Origin: Streptomyces sp. NRRL S-118 | Lineage (GTDB): Bacteria; Actinomycetota; Actinomycetes; Streptomycetales; Streptomycetaceae | Direction: 5' to 3' | Assembly: GCF_000716335.1 (NCBI RefSeq) | Contig: NZ_KL591023.1 | Location: 3,609-67,608, forward strand | DNA: 64,000 bases | Part shown: positions 34,094 to 42,803 of the stretch, one piece after another | Layout: the number at the start of each line of letters is the position of its first letter | How positions within the stretch are numbered: the first letter of the stretch is position 1 | Program-made: the position numbers and the translations under genes | Notes under the pieces: model-generated | The model's input: the letters and a program-made list of their open reading frames with translations, nothing else | Databases searched by the model: none | Told to the model about the DNA's origin: nothing

Positions 34094-37000
34094 ATGCCAG
34101 ACGGACCGCACAGCGATCCCCGCCCGGCGGACCGCCGGGCGGCCACCGGCGAGCGCGTCGGTGAGGCCGGGACCCGGGACGGCGGCGGGCCGCCCGCGCC
34201 CTCGTACCCCGCGCCCCGCGCGACCGGCGCCGCGTCCGCCGGCCGCCCTTCCGCGCCTTCCGCGCCGTCCGCGGCTCCGGACTTCCGGGCGCCCCAGGGG
34301 CGGGTGTCCCACGAGCCGGTGACGGGCGGCCGCGGTCCCGTCGACCCGGTCGCGCACGACCGGCCGGCGGCCCGGCCCGGGAACAGCGGACCCGCCGCTG
34401 CCGAGGACGGCCCGCCCGGTCGGCCGCGCGACGCCCGCGCGCCCGTCGCCCCTGGAGCGGGTCCGGGAGCGGGGGCAGGTGCGGGGGCGGGTGCGGTGTC
34501 CGGTGGCGACGGGCACGGGGCCGGTGTGCCGGGCGGGCCCGGCTCCGACGAGCCGTCGGCCGGCGGGACGCCTGCGGACAGGACGCCTGCGGGCGGCGGG
34601 ACGGCTGTGGGCGGCGGGGCGACCCCTCGTGGAGCCGGGGGAAAGCCGGCCGGCTCCGACGAGCTCGGCGCCGTGCTCGCGCAGGCCGCCGTGAGCGCCG
34701 TCGAGGCGGTCGGTGGGTTCGCCGGAGGGGCCTACCTGCGCTCCGGGACCCCCGGACTGCTGCGGCTGGCCGTCCTGAGCGGCCTGCCCGGACCGCTGTT
34801 CCGGCCCTGGTGGCGCATGCACGTGAACCGCCCCTTCCCCATCGCCGAGGCCTACCGCTCCGGCCGGACCGTCGCCCTCGCCGACGCCGAGGACGCCATG
34901 CGCCGCTTCCCGCAGCTGATGGCCGGCCTGCCGTTCCCCTTCGGCTCCCTGTACACCCCCGTCACCCACGGCAGCGACCGCTTCGGCGTGCTGGTGGTGC
35001 TGCGCCCGGCCGCTGCGGGGCGCCGTGTCGGGGCGGCCGACCTCGACCGGATGGCCCACATCGCGCAGCGCCTCGCCGGCCGCCTCGCGCACCTCGCCGC
35101 GCGGGAGGTCCCCGTCACCTGGGACCGCGAGCCCGACTGCGTACAGCTCCCCGCGACCGGCACGCCACCGGTGCGCGTCGGCCACCTGGAGTGGGACCTC
35201 GACAGCGGGGCCGTCACCGGGGACGAGGAACTGCGCACCATCCTCCTGGGCGCCGGGCCGGGCGGCCCGCCCGAAGGAGTCTTCCTCCGCACCGCCGAGG
35301 AGCTGATGGCCCTGCTGGCGCCGGAGGACGCCCACGGACTGCGCGTGCTGGCCGGTCAGGCGGCGGAGTCCGGGCAGCCGGTGCCCCGCCGGATCTGGGT
35401 GCGCGGGCCCGACGGACGGCCCTGCCTCCTCGAACTGACCGCACACGGCCGCCGGCGGCTGTCCGGCTCCCTCGTCGACCCCGGCAACGGCCCCGTCGCC
35501 GCCGCCGCGGCCGACCGCCTGCCGCGCGGCATGGTCTCGGCCGACCGGCTCGGCCGGGTCACCTTCGCCAGCCGCACGGCCGGGGCCCTGCTCGGCCGCC
35601 CCCGCGAGGAGCTCGTCGGAAGCTCCCTGTACGAGGCCCTGCCGTGGCTCGGCCACCCCGCCCACGAGGAGCACTTCCGGGCCGCGCTGCTCTCGGACGA
35701 CCCCGTCCACTTCCTGGCCCACGTCCCCACCGGCAGCCGGCTGTCCGTCTCCCTCCACCCGGGCCACGACGGGCTGACCATCGTCCTCGCCGCCGAGGAA
35801 CCGCCCGTGCTCACGCCCGGCCCGGTCACCGCACCCGGCGGCGGCCCGGCCGCCGGCCTCGGCTCGCTGGCCGACCAGGCCTCCGTGCTCTACCGGCCCG
35901 TCGCCCTCGCCATCGCACTCACCGAGGCGGTCACCATCCGCCAGGTCTCCGCGGTGGTCACCGAGGAACTGCTGCCCGCCTTCGGCGGCCGCCAGCTCGC
36001 CATCTACCTCCTGGACGAACGGAACCTCCGCCTCGCCTGGGAGACCGGCTTCCCGCAGGGCTTCCTGGACCGCTTCGACGGCGTCCCACTCGACGCCCGG
36101 CTGCCCGGCGTCGAGACCCTCACGTCCGGCCGGCCCATCTTCTTCGAGTCCATGCAGCACCTCGCGGACGCCTACCCCGGCATCCCCCTGGACGCCCACG
36201 TCGGCGCCCGCGCCTTCCTCCCCCTGATCGCCTCCGGCCGCCCCATCGGCTCCTGCATCCTCGGCTTCGACCAGCCGCGCGGCTTCAGCCCCGAGGAGCG
36301 CACCGTCCTCACCGCCCTCGCCGGACTGATCGCGCAGGCCCTCCAGCGGGCCCAGCGCTACGACTCCGAGGCCGCCCTCGCCCGCGGCCTGCAGGACGCA
36401 CTGCTGCCCCACCGGCTGCCCCGCCTGCGCGGCGTCGAGACCGTCGGCCGCTACCTGCCGGGCACCCAGGGCATGGAGGTCGGCGGCGACTGGTACGACG
36501 TCATCGACACCGGGCGCGCGATCGCCCTGGTCATCGGCGACGTCCAGGGCCACGGGGTCTCCGCCGCGGCCACCATGGGCCAGCTGCGCAGCGCCGTCCG
36601 CGCCTTCGCGCTCAGCGGGCACGACCCCGAGGAGGTGATGAGCGGCACCAACAGCCTGCTGATCGACCTCGACCCCGGGCAGTTCGCCAGCTGCTGCTAC
36701 GTCGACCTCGATCCCGCGACCGGCGTGGTCAGGGCCGTCCGCGCCGGGCACCCGCAGCCCCTGCTGCGGCATCCCGACGGCCGGACCGAGGTCCTGGACC
36801 TGGCCGGCGGCGTCGTCCTCGGCATCGACCCCGACGCCCCGTTCCCGGTCAGCGAGTTCCGCCTGCCGCCCCGCGCCGTCCTCGCCCTGTTCACCGACGG
36901 GCTGGTGGAACGGCCGGGAACCGACATCGACCTCGGCATCGAACGACTCCGCGGCGCCCTCGCCGCCGTCGGCCGCGCCTCCCTGGCCGACGCGGCGGAC

Positions 37001-37102
37001 CGGCTCATCCACGAGGCCACGGCCGCCACCGACCGTCCCGACGACATCGCGCTGCTGCTCGCCGCGCGCCCGGAACCGGGCGCCGCGCCCCGTGCGCGGT
37101 GA
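34094..37102 (+). CDS. SpoIIE-type phosphatase with long disordered N-terminus, GAF and PAS domains
   Basis: A 1002-residue cytoplasmic signalling phosphatase. The first 190 residues are low-complexity Gly/Pro/Ala with no fold. Then come a GAF-like region (192-330), a PAS-like segment (about 355-460), a PAS domain (475-560: VSADRLGRVTFASRTAGALLGRP), a second GAF (600-750) and the PP2C/SpoIIE domain (770-995; GGDWYDVI, GDVQGHG, FTDGLVE and the final DDIALLLA). Unlike its two relatives in the window it lacks the C-terminal ATP-binding domain. It probably acts on an anti-sigma-factor antagonist. GAGGGGGG lies five bases before the ATG. Confidence 0.9.
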   Translation: MPDGPHSDPRPADRRAATGERVGEAGTRDGGGPPAPSYPAPRATGAASAGRPSAPSAPSAAPDFRAPQGRVSHEPVTGGRGPVDPVAHDRPAARPGNSGPAAAEDGPPGRPRDARAPVAPGAGPGAGAGAGAGAVSGGDGHGAGVPGGPGSDEPSAGGTPADRTPAGGGTAVGGGATPRGAGGKPAGSDELGAVLAQAAVSAVEAVGGFAGGAYLRSGTPGLLRLAVLSGLPGPLFRPWWRMHVNRPFPIAEAYRSGRTVALADAEDAMRRFPQLMAGLPFPFGSLYTPVTHGSDRFGVLVVLRPAAAGRRVGAADLDRMAHIAQRLAGRLAHLAAREVPVTWDREPDCVQLPATGTPPVRVGHLEWDLDSGAVTGDEELRTILLGAGPGGPPEGVFLRTAEELMALLAPEDAHGLRVLAGQAAESGQPVPRRIWVRGPDGRPCLLELTAHGRRRLSGSLVDPGNGPVAAAAADRLPRGMVSADRLGRVTFASRTAGALLGRPREELVGSSLYEALPWLGHPAHEEHFRAALLSDDPVHFLAHVPTGSRLSVSLHPGHDGLTIVLAAEEPPVLTPGPVTAPGGGPAAGLGSLADQASVLYRPVALAIALTEAVTIRQVSAVVTEELLPAFGGRQLAIYLLDERNLRLAWETGFPQGFLDRFDGVPLDARLPGVETLTSGRPIFFESMQHLADAYPGIPLDAHVGARAFLPLIASGRPIGSCILGFDQPRGFSPEERTVLTALAGLIAQALQRAQRYDSEAALARGLQDALLPHRLPRLRGVETVGRYLPGTQGMEVGGDWYDVIDTGRAIALVIGDVQGHGVSAAATMGQLRSAVRAFALSGHDPEEVMSGTNSLLIDLDPGQFASCCYVDLDPATGVVRAVRAGHPQPLLRHPDGRTEVLDLAGGVVLGIDPDAPFPVSEFRLPPRAVLALFTDGLVERPGTDIDLGIERLRGALAAVGRASLADAADRLIHEATAATDRPDDIALLLAARPEPGAAPRAR

Positions 37103-37161
37103 GCGCGGTTGTGGCCCCCGCACGACCGGGCGATCATCAGGAGACGACGAAGGCAGGTGCC

Positions 37162-39612
37162 ATGAGCGCGGTGAACGCGGCCGAGGGTGCCGACTTCCGG
37201 GGCCCCCTCGACGTCACGAGAGCGGCGACGGCCGTCCTGGACGCCGACGACACGGTCGTCGGCTGGAGCCCGGCGGCCCATGCGCTGCTGGGCTACCCGG
37301 CGCACGAGGCCGTGGGCCGCCCCCTCGGCACCTTCGTGGTGGACCGGGCCGGTACCTACCACAGAGCCGCCCGGCTGCCCGGCGCCTCGGGCGCCCGCCG
37401 CCGGATCCTGCACATGCGCCACTGGGACGGCCGCATCATCCGGGTCACGTCCGCGACGCTGCCGCTCTTCCACATCAGCGAGGGACCCGGCGCCGACGCC
37501 CGCCCCGCCCGGCTCCTGGCACTGGCCGACGCCGACGAGACCGAGCACTGGGAGGCCCTGCAGTCGATGCTGCGCGGGCTCGCCACCCAGTCGCCCGTCG
37601 GGCTGGCCATCTACGACACCGCACTGCGGGTCGTGTGGACGAACCACGCCCTGTTCCAGGAGATGGGCACCAGCCAGTACGCGGGCCTGGGGCCCGACGA
37701 GATGGTCGAGGACGGCGAGGTCCTCTCCGCCGGCTACCCGTCCACGCTGGAGGAGACCATGCAGCGGGTCCTCACCACCGGCGAACCCGTCATCGAGCTC
37801 CACTACCGGGGCCGGCCGCCCATCGACCCCCTCCACGACCACGTCTGGTCGTGCTCGTACTACCGCCTCCAGGACGCGGACGGCGTCACGCTCGGCGTGT
37901 GCGAGGAGACCGTCGACATCACCGACCGCTACCTCGCCCAGCAGCGCCTCGACCTGCTCGTACGGGCGGGCGGACGCGTCGGCACCACCCTCGACATGGT
38001 CCGCACCGCGCAGGAGCTCTCCGCGGTGGCGGTGCCGCAGTTCGCGGACGCCGTCACCGTCGACCTCCTGGACGCGGTCCTCGAAGGGGACCAGCCGGCC
38101 CCCGGCACCGCACCCGCCCGCCGCGTCGTGCGCGTGTGGGACGGACCCGTGGACGGCGCCCCGGCACCCGGGGCCGCCCCCCGCCGGCCCGTGGACTACC
38201 CGCCCGACTCGCCCCAGGCGCGCTCCCTCGCCACCGGCCGCCCCGTGCTCGACAGCCCGCCCGACGCGGACCCGGCCTCCTCCCGGCTCGTGGTGCCGCT
38301 GCGCACCAAGGGCCCCGCCCTCGGTGTCGTCACCTTCGTCCGGGACCACCACCCCGACCCGTTCGGCGCCGCGGACCTGCCCGTCGCCGACGAACTCGTC
38401 GCCCGCGCCGCCATCTGCATCGACAATGCCCGCCGCTACACCCGGGAGCACACCGCCGCCCTCATGCTCCAGCGAAGCCTGCTGCCGCGGAACCTGCCCC
38501 GGCTGTCCGGCGTCGAGATCGCCCACCGCTACCTGCCGGCCGACATCAAGACCGGCGTCGGCGGCGACTGGTTCGACGTCATCGCCCTGTCCGGGAAGCG
38601 CGTCGGTCTCGTCGTCGGCGACGTGGTCGGCCACGGGCTGCGCGCCGCCGCCACCATGGGAAGGCTCCGCACCAGCGTCCACGTCCTCGCCCAGCTCGAC
38701 CTCCCGCCCGACGAGCTCCTCACCCGGCTCGACGACCTGATCACCCAGACGGCCCAGGAACGGACCGCCGTCGCCGCGAGCGCCGAGGGCGCGCCCGCCG
38801 GCGACACGGAGGCCGACCCGGTGCCCGACGACGCCGCCCTCGGCGTCACCTGCCTGTACGCCGTCTACGACCCCGTCACCGGCCGGTGCAGCATGGCCCG
38901 CGCGGGTCACCCGCTGCCCGCCGTCGTCGACCCGGACACCGGTTCCGTCAGCCACCCCGACCTGCCCGCGGGCCCGCCCCTCGGCCTCGGCGGACTGCCC
39001 TTCGAGGGCGCGGAGATCACCCTCCCCGAAGGCAGCCTCCTAGCCCTGTACACCGACGGCCTCGTGCAGGGCCGCGGCCGGGACCGCGACACCGAGCTCG
39101 ACGCGCTGCGCGCGGTGCTCGCCGACCACCAGGGACCCCTGGACGAGCTGTGCGACCGGGCCGTCGCCACCCTGCTGCCCGGCCCCGTCGACGACGACGC
39201 CGCCCTCCTCCTCGTCCGTACGCACCTCCTCGACCGCGACCAGGTCGCCACCTGGGAGCTCGCCGACAGCCCCGAGATGGTGGGCCGCGCCCGTTCCCTG
39301 GCCACCGGGCAGGTCGGCGCCTGGGGCCTCGACGGCGAGGTGGCCTTCACCACCGAGCTCGTCGTCAGCGAACTCGTCACCAACGCCATCCGCTACGCCG
39401 CCGGGCCGGTCCAGCTGCGGCTCATCCGCGACCGCACCCTCATCTGCGAGGTCTCCGACACCGGCCACACCTCACCCCACCTGCGCCGCGCCGGCAGCGA
39501 CGACGAGGGCGGCCGCGGTCTGTTCCTCGTCGCGCAGATGACCCAGCAGTGGGGCACGCGCTACACCGCCACGGGCAAGACGATCTGGGCCGAGCAGACT
39601 CTCCCGCCGTGA
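37162..39612 (+). CDS. SpoIIE-type phosphatase with two PAS, GAF and ATP-binding domains
   Basis: An 816-residue cytoplasmic protein: PAS (about 17-120), PAS (128-245, FQEMGTSQYAG), GAF (255-425), PP2C/SpoIIE (440-670: GGDWFDVI, GDVVGHG, LYTDGLVQ) and anti-sigma-type HATPase (690-810: ELVTNAIRYA and GGRGLFLVAQM). It begins 59 bases after another SpoIIE gene and may share its transcript. Its C-terminal half is close to the membrane-bound phosphatase at 22.4 kb, so the two are paralogues. A frame opened further upstream is overlapped by the previous gene, and the ATG with AAGGCAGG-type site is the better start. Confidence 0.92.
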   Translation: MSAVNAAEGADFRGPLDVTRAATAVLDADDTVVGWSPAAHALLGYPAHEAVGRPLGTFVVDRAGTYHRAARLPGASGARRRILHMRHWDGRIIRVTSATLPLFHISEGPGADARPARLLALADADETEHWEALQSMLRGLATQSPVGLAIYDTALRVVWTNHALFQEMGTSQYAGLGPDEMVEDGEVLSAGYPSTLEETMQRVLTTGEPVIELHYRGRPPIDPLHDHVWSCSYYRLQDADGVTLGVCEETVDITDRYLAQQRLDLLVRAGGRVGTTLDMVRTAQELSAVAVPQFADAVTVDLLDAVLEGDQPAPGTAPARRVVRVWDGPVDGAPAPGAAPRRPVDYPPDSPQARSLATGRPVLDSPPDADPASSRLVVPLRTKGPALGVVTFVRDHHPDPFGAADLPVADELVARAAICIDNARRYTREHTAALMLQRSLLPRNLPRLSGVEIAHRYLPADIKTGVGGDWFDVIALSGKRVGLVVGDVVGHGLRAAATMGRLRTSVHVLAQLDLPPDELLTRLDDLITQTAQERTAVAASAEGAPAGDTEADPVPDDAALGVTCLYAVYDPVTGRCSMARAGHPLPAVVDPDTGSVSHPDLPAGPPLGLGGLPFEGAEITLPEGSLLALYTDGLVQGRGRDRDTELDALRAVLADHQGPLDELCDRAVATLLPGPVDDDAALLLVRTHLLDRDQVATWELADSPEMVGRARSLATGQVGAWGLDGEVAFTTELVVSELVTNAIRYAAGPVQLRLIRDRTLICEVSDTGHTSPHLRRAGSDDEGGRGLFLVAQMTQQWGTRYTATGKTIWAEQTLPP

Positions 39613-39672
39613 CGTTTGTCCCCCGCGCGGGCCGGAAACCCGGGGGGCGTCCGCAACGTCGGGAGGTATGCC

Positions 39673-40011
39673 ATGGCAGCGTCCGGACAGATCAGCGCCG
39701 AACTGTGGGACGAGTTCCACACCGTCGTCAACATGACCTCGCGCGAACTCCAGGAGTGGCTGAACGTCGCGTCGGCCGGCGAGGAGACCGAGGAGGTCCC
39801 CGACCGGGCCGGGAAGGCCACCGGCCGCCGGGTCCTGGAAATCCTCGGCAAGCGCCGTACGGACCTGACGGAGGACGACGTCGCCGTCATGGAGCGCGTC
39901 TGCGGCATCGTGCGCACCCAGCGCGGCCCGGACCTGGAACCCACGGCCGGCGGCGAGGGATGGCGCCACGGCCTCATGGACATTGGGCACGACCCGCTGA
40001 AGCCCGTCTAG
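39673..40011 (+). CDS. DUF3140 protein
   Basis: A 112-residue acidic protein of the DUF3140 family. ELWDEFHTVVNMTSRELQEWL is its typical N-terminal helix, followed by GRRVLEILGKRRTDLTEDDVAVMERVCGIVRTQRG in parts, and the C-terminal EGWRHGLMDIGHDPLKP. The function is unknown; relatives are widespread in actinobacteria and resemble small DNA-binding or chromatin-type proteins. GGGAGG lies seven bases upstream of the ATG. Confidence 0.88.
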   Translation: MAASGQISAELWDEFHTVVNMTSRELQEWLNVASAGEETEEVPDRAGKATGRRVLEILGKRRTDLTEDDVAVMERVCGIVRTQRGPDLEPTAGGEGWRHGLMDIGHDPLKPV

Positions 40012-40082
40012 CGTCCGTCAGGCACCGGCACCGGCGCCGGCGTTGCGCGGACCCTCCAGCGGCCGTCCGAGCGGCCCGAGGA

Positions 40083-40253
40083 GAATGGGCCTCCTCCATC
40101 AACCCGCGGGTGATCGAGCCGTACGAGGAGGGCGTCACGGTCGAGGCGGCGCTGCCCCACCTGGGGGACGAGGGGGCGTTCGGCATCCCGGCCACGCAGG
40201 GCCCCGCCGAGCGGGCCGTCCTGCGCATCGGGCGCCCGCCGGAGAGAGCCTGA
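40083..40253 (+). pseudogene. fragment of an unrecognised coding region
   Basis: A frame of 57 codons with good codon bias reads EWASSINPRVIEPYEEGVTV and continues to a natural stop. It has no start codon or Shine-Dalgarno sequence, and upstream the frame decays to arginine-rich nonsense inside the DUF3140 gene. It looks like the C-terminal tail of a protein left by a deletion. I do not recognise the family. Confidence 0.35.
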
Positions 40254-40280
40254 GCGCACCCGGGCCGAGGACCCGCCGGC

Positions 40281-41036
40281 TCACGGCCAGGACGGCTCCC
40301 TGCGGGGCACCACCACCAGCTCCGACACCGCACTGCCCGCCGGCACCGACAGGGCGTACAGCACCGTGTCGGCGACGATGTCCGGGCTCTGCAGCAGCGA
40401 GACGTCGGCGTCCGGGAAGCGCTCCAGGATGAACGGGGTCTCCATGCCGCCCGCGATGATCCCGGTGACGCCGATGCCCGGGCAGTCCCGCTGGGCCTCC
40501 TTGAACAGCGTGTGCGTGAAGGCCCGCAGACCCGACTTGGCCGAGGAGTACGGGCCCGCCTCGGTCCAGGTGCGGTTCGACGCGGTGGACAGGATGTTCA
40601 CGATGTGGCCACCGCCCCGGGCGATCATGCGGCGGTAGGTCTCCAGGCACAGGTACATCGGCCCCAGCAGGTTCGTGGCGACCACCCGTGTGACCTCGTC
40701 GGCGGTGAGGTGCTCGATGGGCTTGGAGACGTCCACGGCGGCGTTGTTGACCAGGATGTCCACGGCCTGCCCGTCCTGCTCCAGCTCCCGGAAGACGTCC
40801 GCGACCGCCGTGGCGTCCCGCACGTCCAGCTCCACGAACCGGGCCTCGCCCGGGGCGCCGTTGCGGTCGAGTTCCTCGCACAGCTCACGCGCCTGCTCCT
40901 TGCGGACGTCCGCCACCAGGACGGACGCCCCGGCACCGGCCAGGCGCCGGGTGATCGCCGCACCCAGCCCGCGCGCGCCGCCGGTCACCAGCGCCTGCCT
41001 GCCCCGAAGGGCGACCCGCTCTCCGCTGCCGCTCAT
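40281..41036 (-). CDS. short-chain dehydrogenase/reductase
   Basis: A 251-residue classical SDR. The cofactor motif is TGGARGLG (about 18-25), with an acidic residue after strand 2 in VADVRKE, favouring NAD. The structural NNAA is in VDILVNNAAVDVS. The catalytic set is Asn, Ser in NILSTASN, and YSSAK. It should reduce or oxidise an unidentified alcohol or ketone. GAGG lies six bases upstream of the ATG. It stands alone and is divergent from the MFS transporter gene. Confidence 0.92.
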   Translation of the reverse strand: MSGSGERVALRGRQALVTGGARGLGAAITRRLAGAGASVLVADVRKEQARELCEELDRNGAPGEARFVELDVRDATAVADVFRELEQDGQAVDILVNNAAVDVSKPIEHLTADEVTRVVATNLLGPMYLCLETYRRMIARGGGHIVNILSTASNRTWTEAGPYSSAKSGLRAFTHTLFKEAQRDCPGIGVTGIIAGGMETPFILERFPDADVSLLQSPDIVADTVLYALSVPAGSAVSELVVVPRREPSWP

Positions 41037-41370
41037 GGCTGCCTCCTCGTGCTGCTGCTCGCTGCCCTCCACTGTGGCCCGCGCCACTACGGAAGGCACG
41101 TCGGGCGGTCACTGTGAGCAAGCACACCAGGAGGGGCGAACCAGCAGGTCAAGCGGTACACGACGGTCCCCGGTGCCGTCGGGCGGGGTCATCGCCCGAC
41201 CCGGCGCGCGCCCCACTTCTGCCACCATGGTCGACGCTGCGGGACCGCCTCCGAAGAGGCGCGCAGCAGCAGACAGATCCGGTGGACCGGCCCTTGCAGA
41301 GCAGCAGGAAGCCTCCCCTTCCGCCGATTCCGCCATCCGAGTCCACCGGCTCGTCACCCCGTACCTCACC
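41037..41370. other. divergent intergenic region before the MFS gene
   Basis: About 330 bases separate the SDR gene from the MFS gene if the latter starts at its GTG; an ATG at 41227 would shorten the gap. It contains an 8-base perfect inverted repeat GTCGGGCG/CGCCCGAC (41178-41200). No other gene is seen. Confidence 0.45.
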
Positions 41371-42729
41371 GTGCCTCCTTCCTCCGCGCCTTCCACGGCT
41401 CCCGCGCCTTCCGCGCCCGCCCCCGTCCCCGCCGACCGCTCCCCGTGGCGTTCGCTGAAGTACCGCAGCATGCGCTGGTGGTCCGTGGCGAACTTCGTCT
41501 CGAACGCCGGCACGTGGATGCAGCTCACCGTCCAGAACCTGCTGGTCCTCCAGATCACCGGGTCCGCCGCCGCGACGGGCCTCTCCCTCTCGGTGCAGGC
41601 CGCGCCCGGGCTCCTGATGAGCCTCGCGGGCGGCGCCGCCGTCGACCGCTTCCCCCGCAAGCTCACCGCCGCCGTCAGCCAGTCCCTGCTGGGCGCCGTC
41701 GCCTTCGTCACCGCGTTCCTCGTCGCGTTCGACCAGCTGAGCGTGGGCGTCCTGATGGTGCTGGCCGCCGTCACGGGCCTCATCGCCACCGTCGACGGCC
41801 CCGCCTGCGCGCTGCTCGGCAACGACCTGGTCCGCCCCGAGGACGTACCGTCCGCGATCGGTGTCGGCTCCCTGGTGCACAACGCCGGACGCCTCGCGGG
41901 CGCCGGCCTCGCGGGACTCGCCGTCGGGGTCTTCGGCACGGCCGCCGCGTACGCCGCGAACGGTCTGTCGTTCCTCTTCGTCACCGCGGTGATCCCGTTC
42001 CTGCGCCCGGTCCCGGCGGCGGTCGCCGGGCCGTCGCCCGCGGCCGTCCCGGCCGCCGCGACCCTGCCGGACGGCGCGGACGGCATGACGGTGCGGGAGG
42101 GCCTGGCCTTCTTCGCGCGCCGTCCGCGGCTGGTCGCCCTCGCGGGCATCACCGGCATCAGCGCCGTCTTCGGCCGGAACTACGGCCTCACCCTGGCCGT
42201 ACTGGTCACCGGCCCGCTCGCGGGCGGCGCCGGCGCCTTCGGCACCGTCTCCACGGTCCTCGCCATCGGCGGCATCGTCGGAGCGGTCGTCGGAGCCCGG
42301 CTGCGCAAGCCGTCCGTCCGGGTCGTGGGCCTGCTGGCCGCCGCCGGCGCCCTGCTCCAGGTGGCGGCGGGCCTCTCGCCGTCCCTCGCGGTCCTCCTGG
42401 TGCTGGTGCTGCCGATGGCCGTCGCCGAGTCGGTCTCCGACACCGCCGGCACGACGGTCCTCCAGACCGATCCCCCCGCCCACCTGCGCGGCCGCGTCCT
42501 CGGCGTGTGGGGCAGCATCCGCACCGTGTGGTCCCTCGCGGGCCCCCCGGCGCTCGGCCTCCTCATGGAGCTCGCCGGTGCCCGCGGCGCCCTCGTCACC
42601 GGCGGTCTCGTCATCGCGGGCGCGATCGCGGCGGGCTACGTCCTGCAGGACCGCCGGCGCGTCCCCGCGCCGGTGCTCGTCCCCGCCCCGGCTCTCACGG
42701 ACCGCCCCGCCCTGAGCACCGCGGCGTAG
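41371..42729 (+). CDS. MFS exporter, EntS/MFS_3-like
   Basis: A 452-residue major facilitator with about 11-12 membrane segments. WWSVANFVSNAGTWMQLTVQNLLV is typical of the MFS_3 (EntS-like, enterobactin-exporter-type) group, followed by GGAAVDRFPRKLT, a motif-A variant. LRGRVLGVWGSIRTVWSLAGPPALG is the second-half counterpart. It should export a small molecule; the substrate is unknown. The N-terminus before residue 35 is Pro/Ala-rich. The start is uncertain: no clear Shine-Dalgarno is seen for the GTG used here or for an in-frame ATG at 41227. Confidence 0.88.
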   Translation: MPPSSAPSTAPAPSAPAPVPADRSPWRSLKYRSMRWWSVANFVSNAGTWMQLTVQNLLVLQITGSAAATGLSLSVQAAPGLLMSLAGGAAVDRFPRKLTAAVSQSLLGAVAFVTAFLVAFDQLSVGVLMVLAAVTGLIATVDGPACALLGNDLVRPEDVPSAIGVGSLVHNAGRLAGAGLAGLAVGVFGTAAAYAANGLSFLFVTAVIPFLRPVPAAVAGPSPAAVPAAATLPDGADGMTVREGLAFFARRPRLVALAGITGISAVFGRNYGLTLAVLVTGPLAGGAGAFGTVSTVLAIGGIVGAVVGARLRKPSVRVVGLLAAAGALLQVAAGLSPSLAVLLVLVLPMAVAESVSDTAGTTVLQTDPPAHLRGRVLGVWGSIRTVWSLAGPPALGLLMELAGARGALVTGGLVIAGAIAAGYVLQDRRRVPAPVLVPAPALTDRPALSTAA

Positions 42730-42740
42730 CCTCCCGCACC

Positions 42741-42796
42741 GGCTGCCGCCCCCCGCCCCCCCGCCCGGGGAGCCGGGGCGCGGCGCGGCGGCAGCC
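42741..42796. terminator. bidirectional terminator between the MFS and hldE genes
   Basis: A perfect 10-base inverted repeat GGCTGCCGCC/GGCGGCAGCC encloses a 36-base C/G-rich stretch that has further pairing. It lies in the 74-base convergent gap and could end both transcripts. Confidence 0.55.
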
Positions 42797-42803
42797 GCCG
42801 CCC

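Noticed and set aside
33911..37123. A 1070-codon open frame on the minus strand antisense to the 34.1 kb phosphatase
   Set aside because: It is a GC-bias shadow: the plus strand shows clear GAF, PAS and SpoIIE motifs, while the minus frame has only Gly/Val/Asp-rich text with no domain.
34810..37161. Extended reading frame upstream of the second phosphatase, giving a 1600-residue protein
   Set aside because: The extension overlaps the preceding gene and reads Arg/Pro nonsense; the PAS domain starts right after the ATG at 37162.
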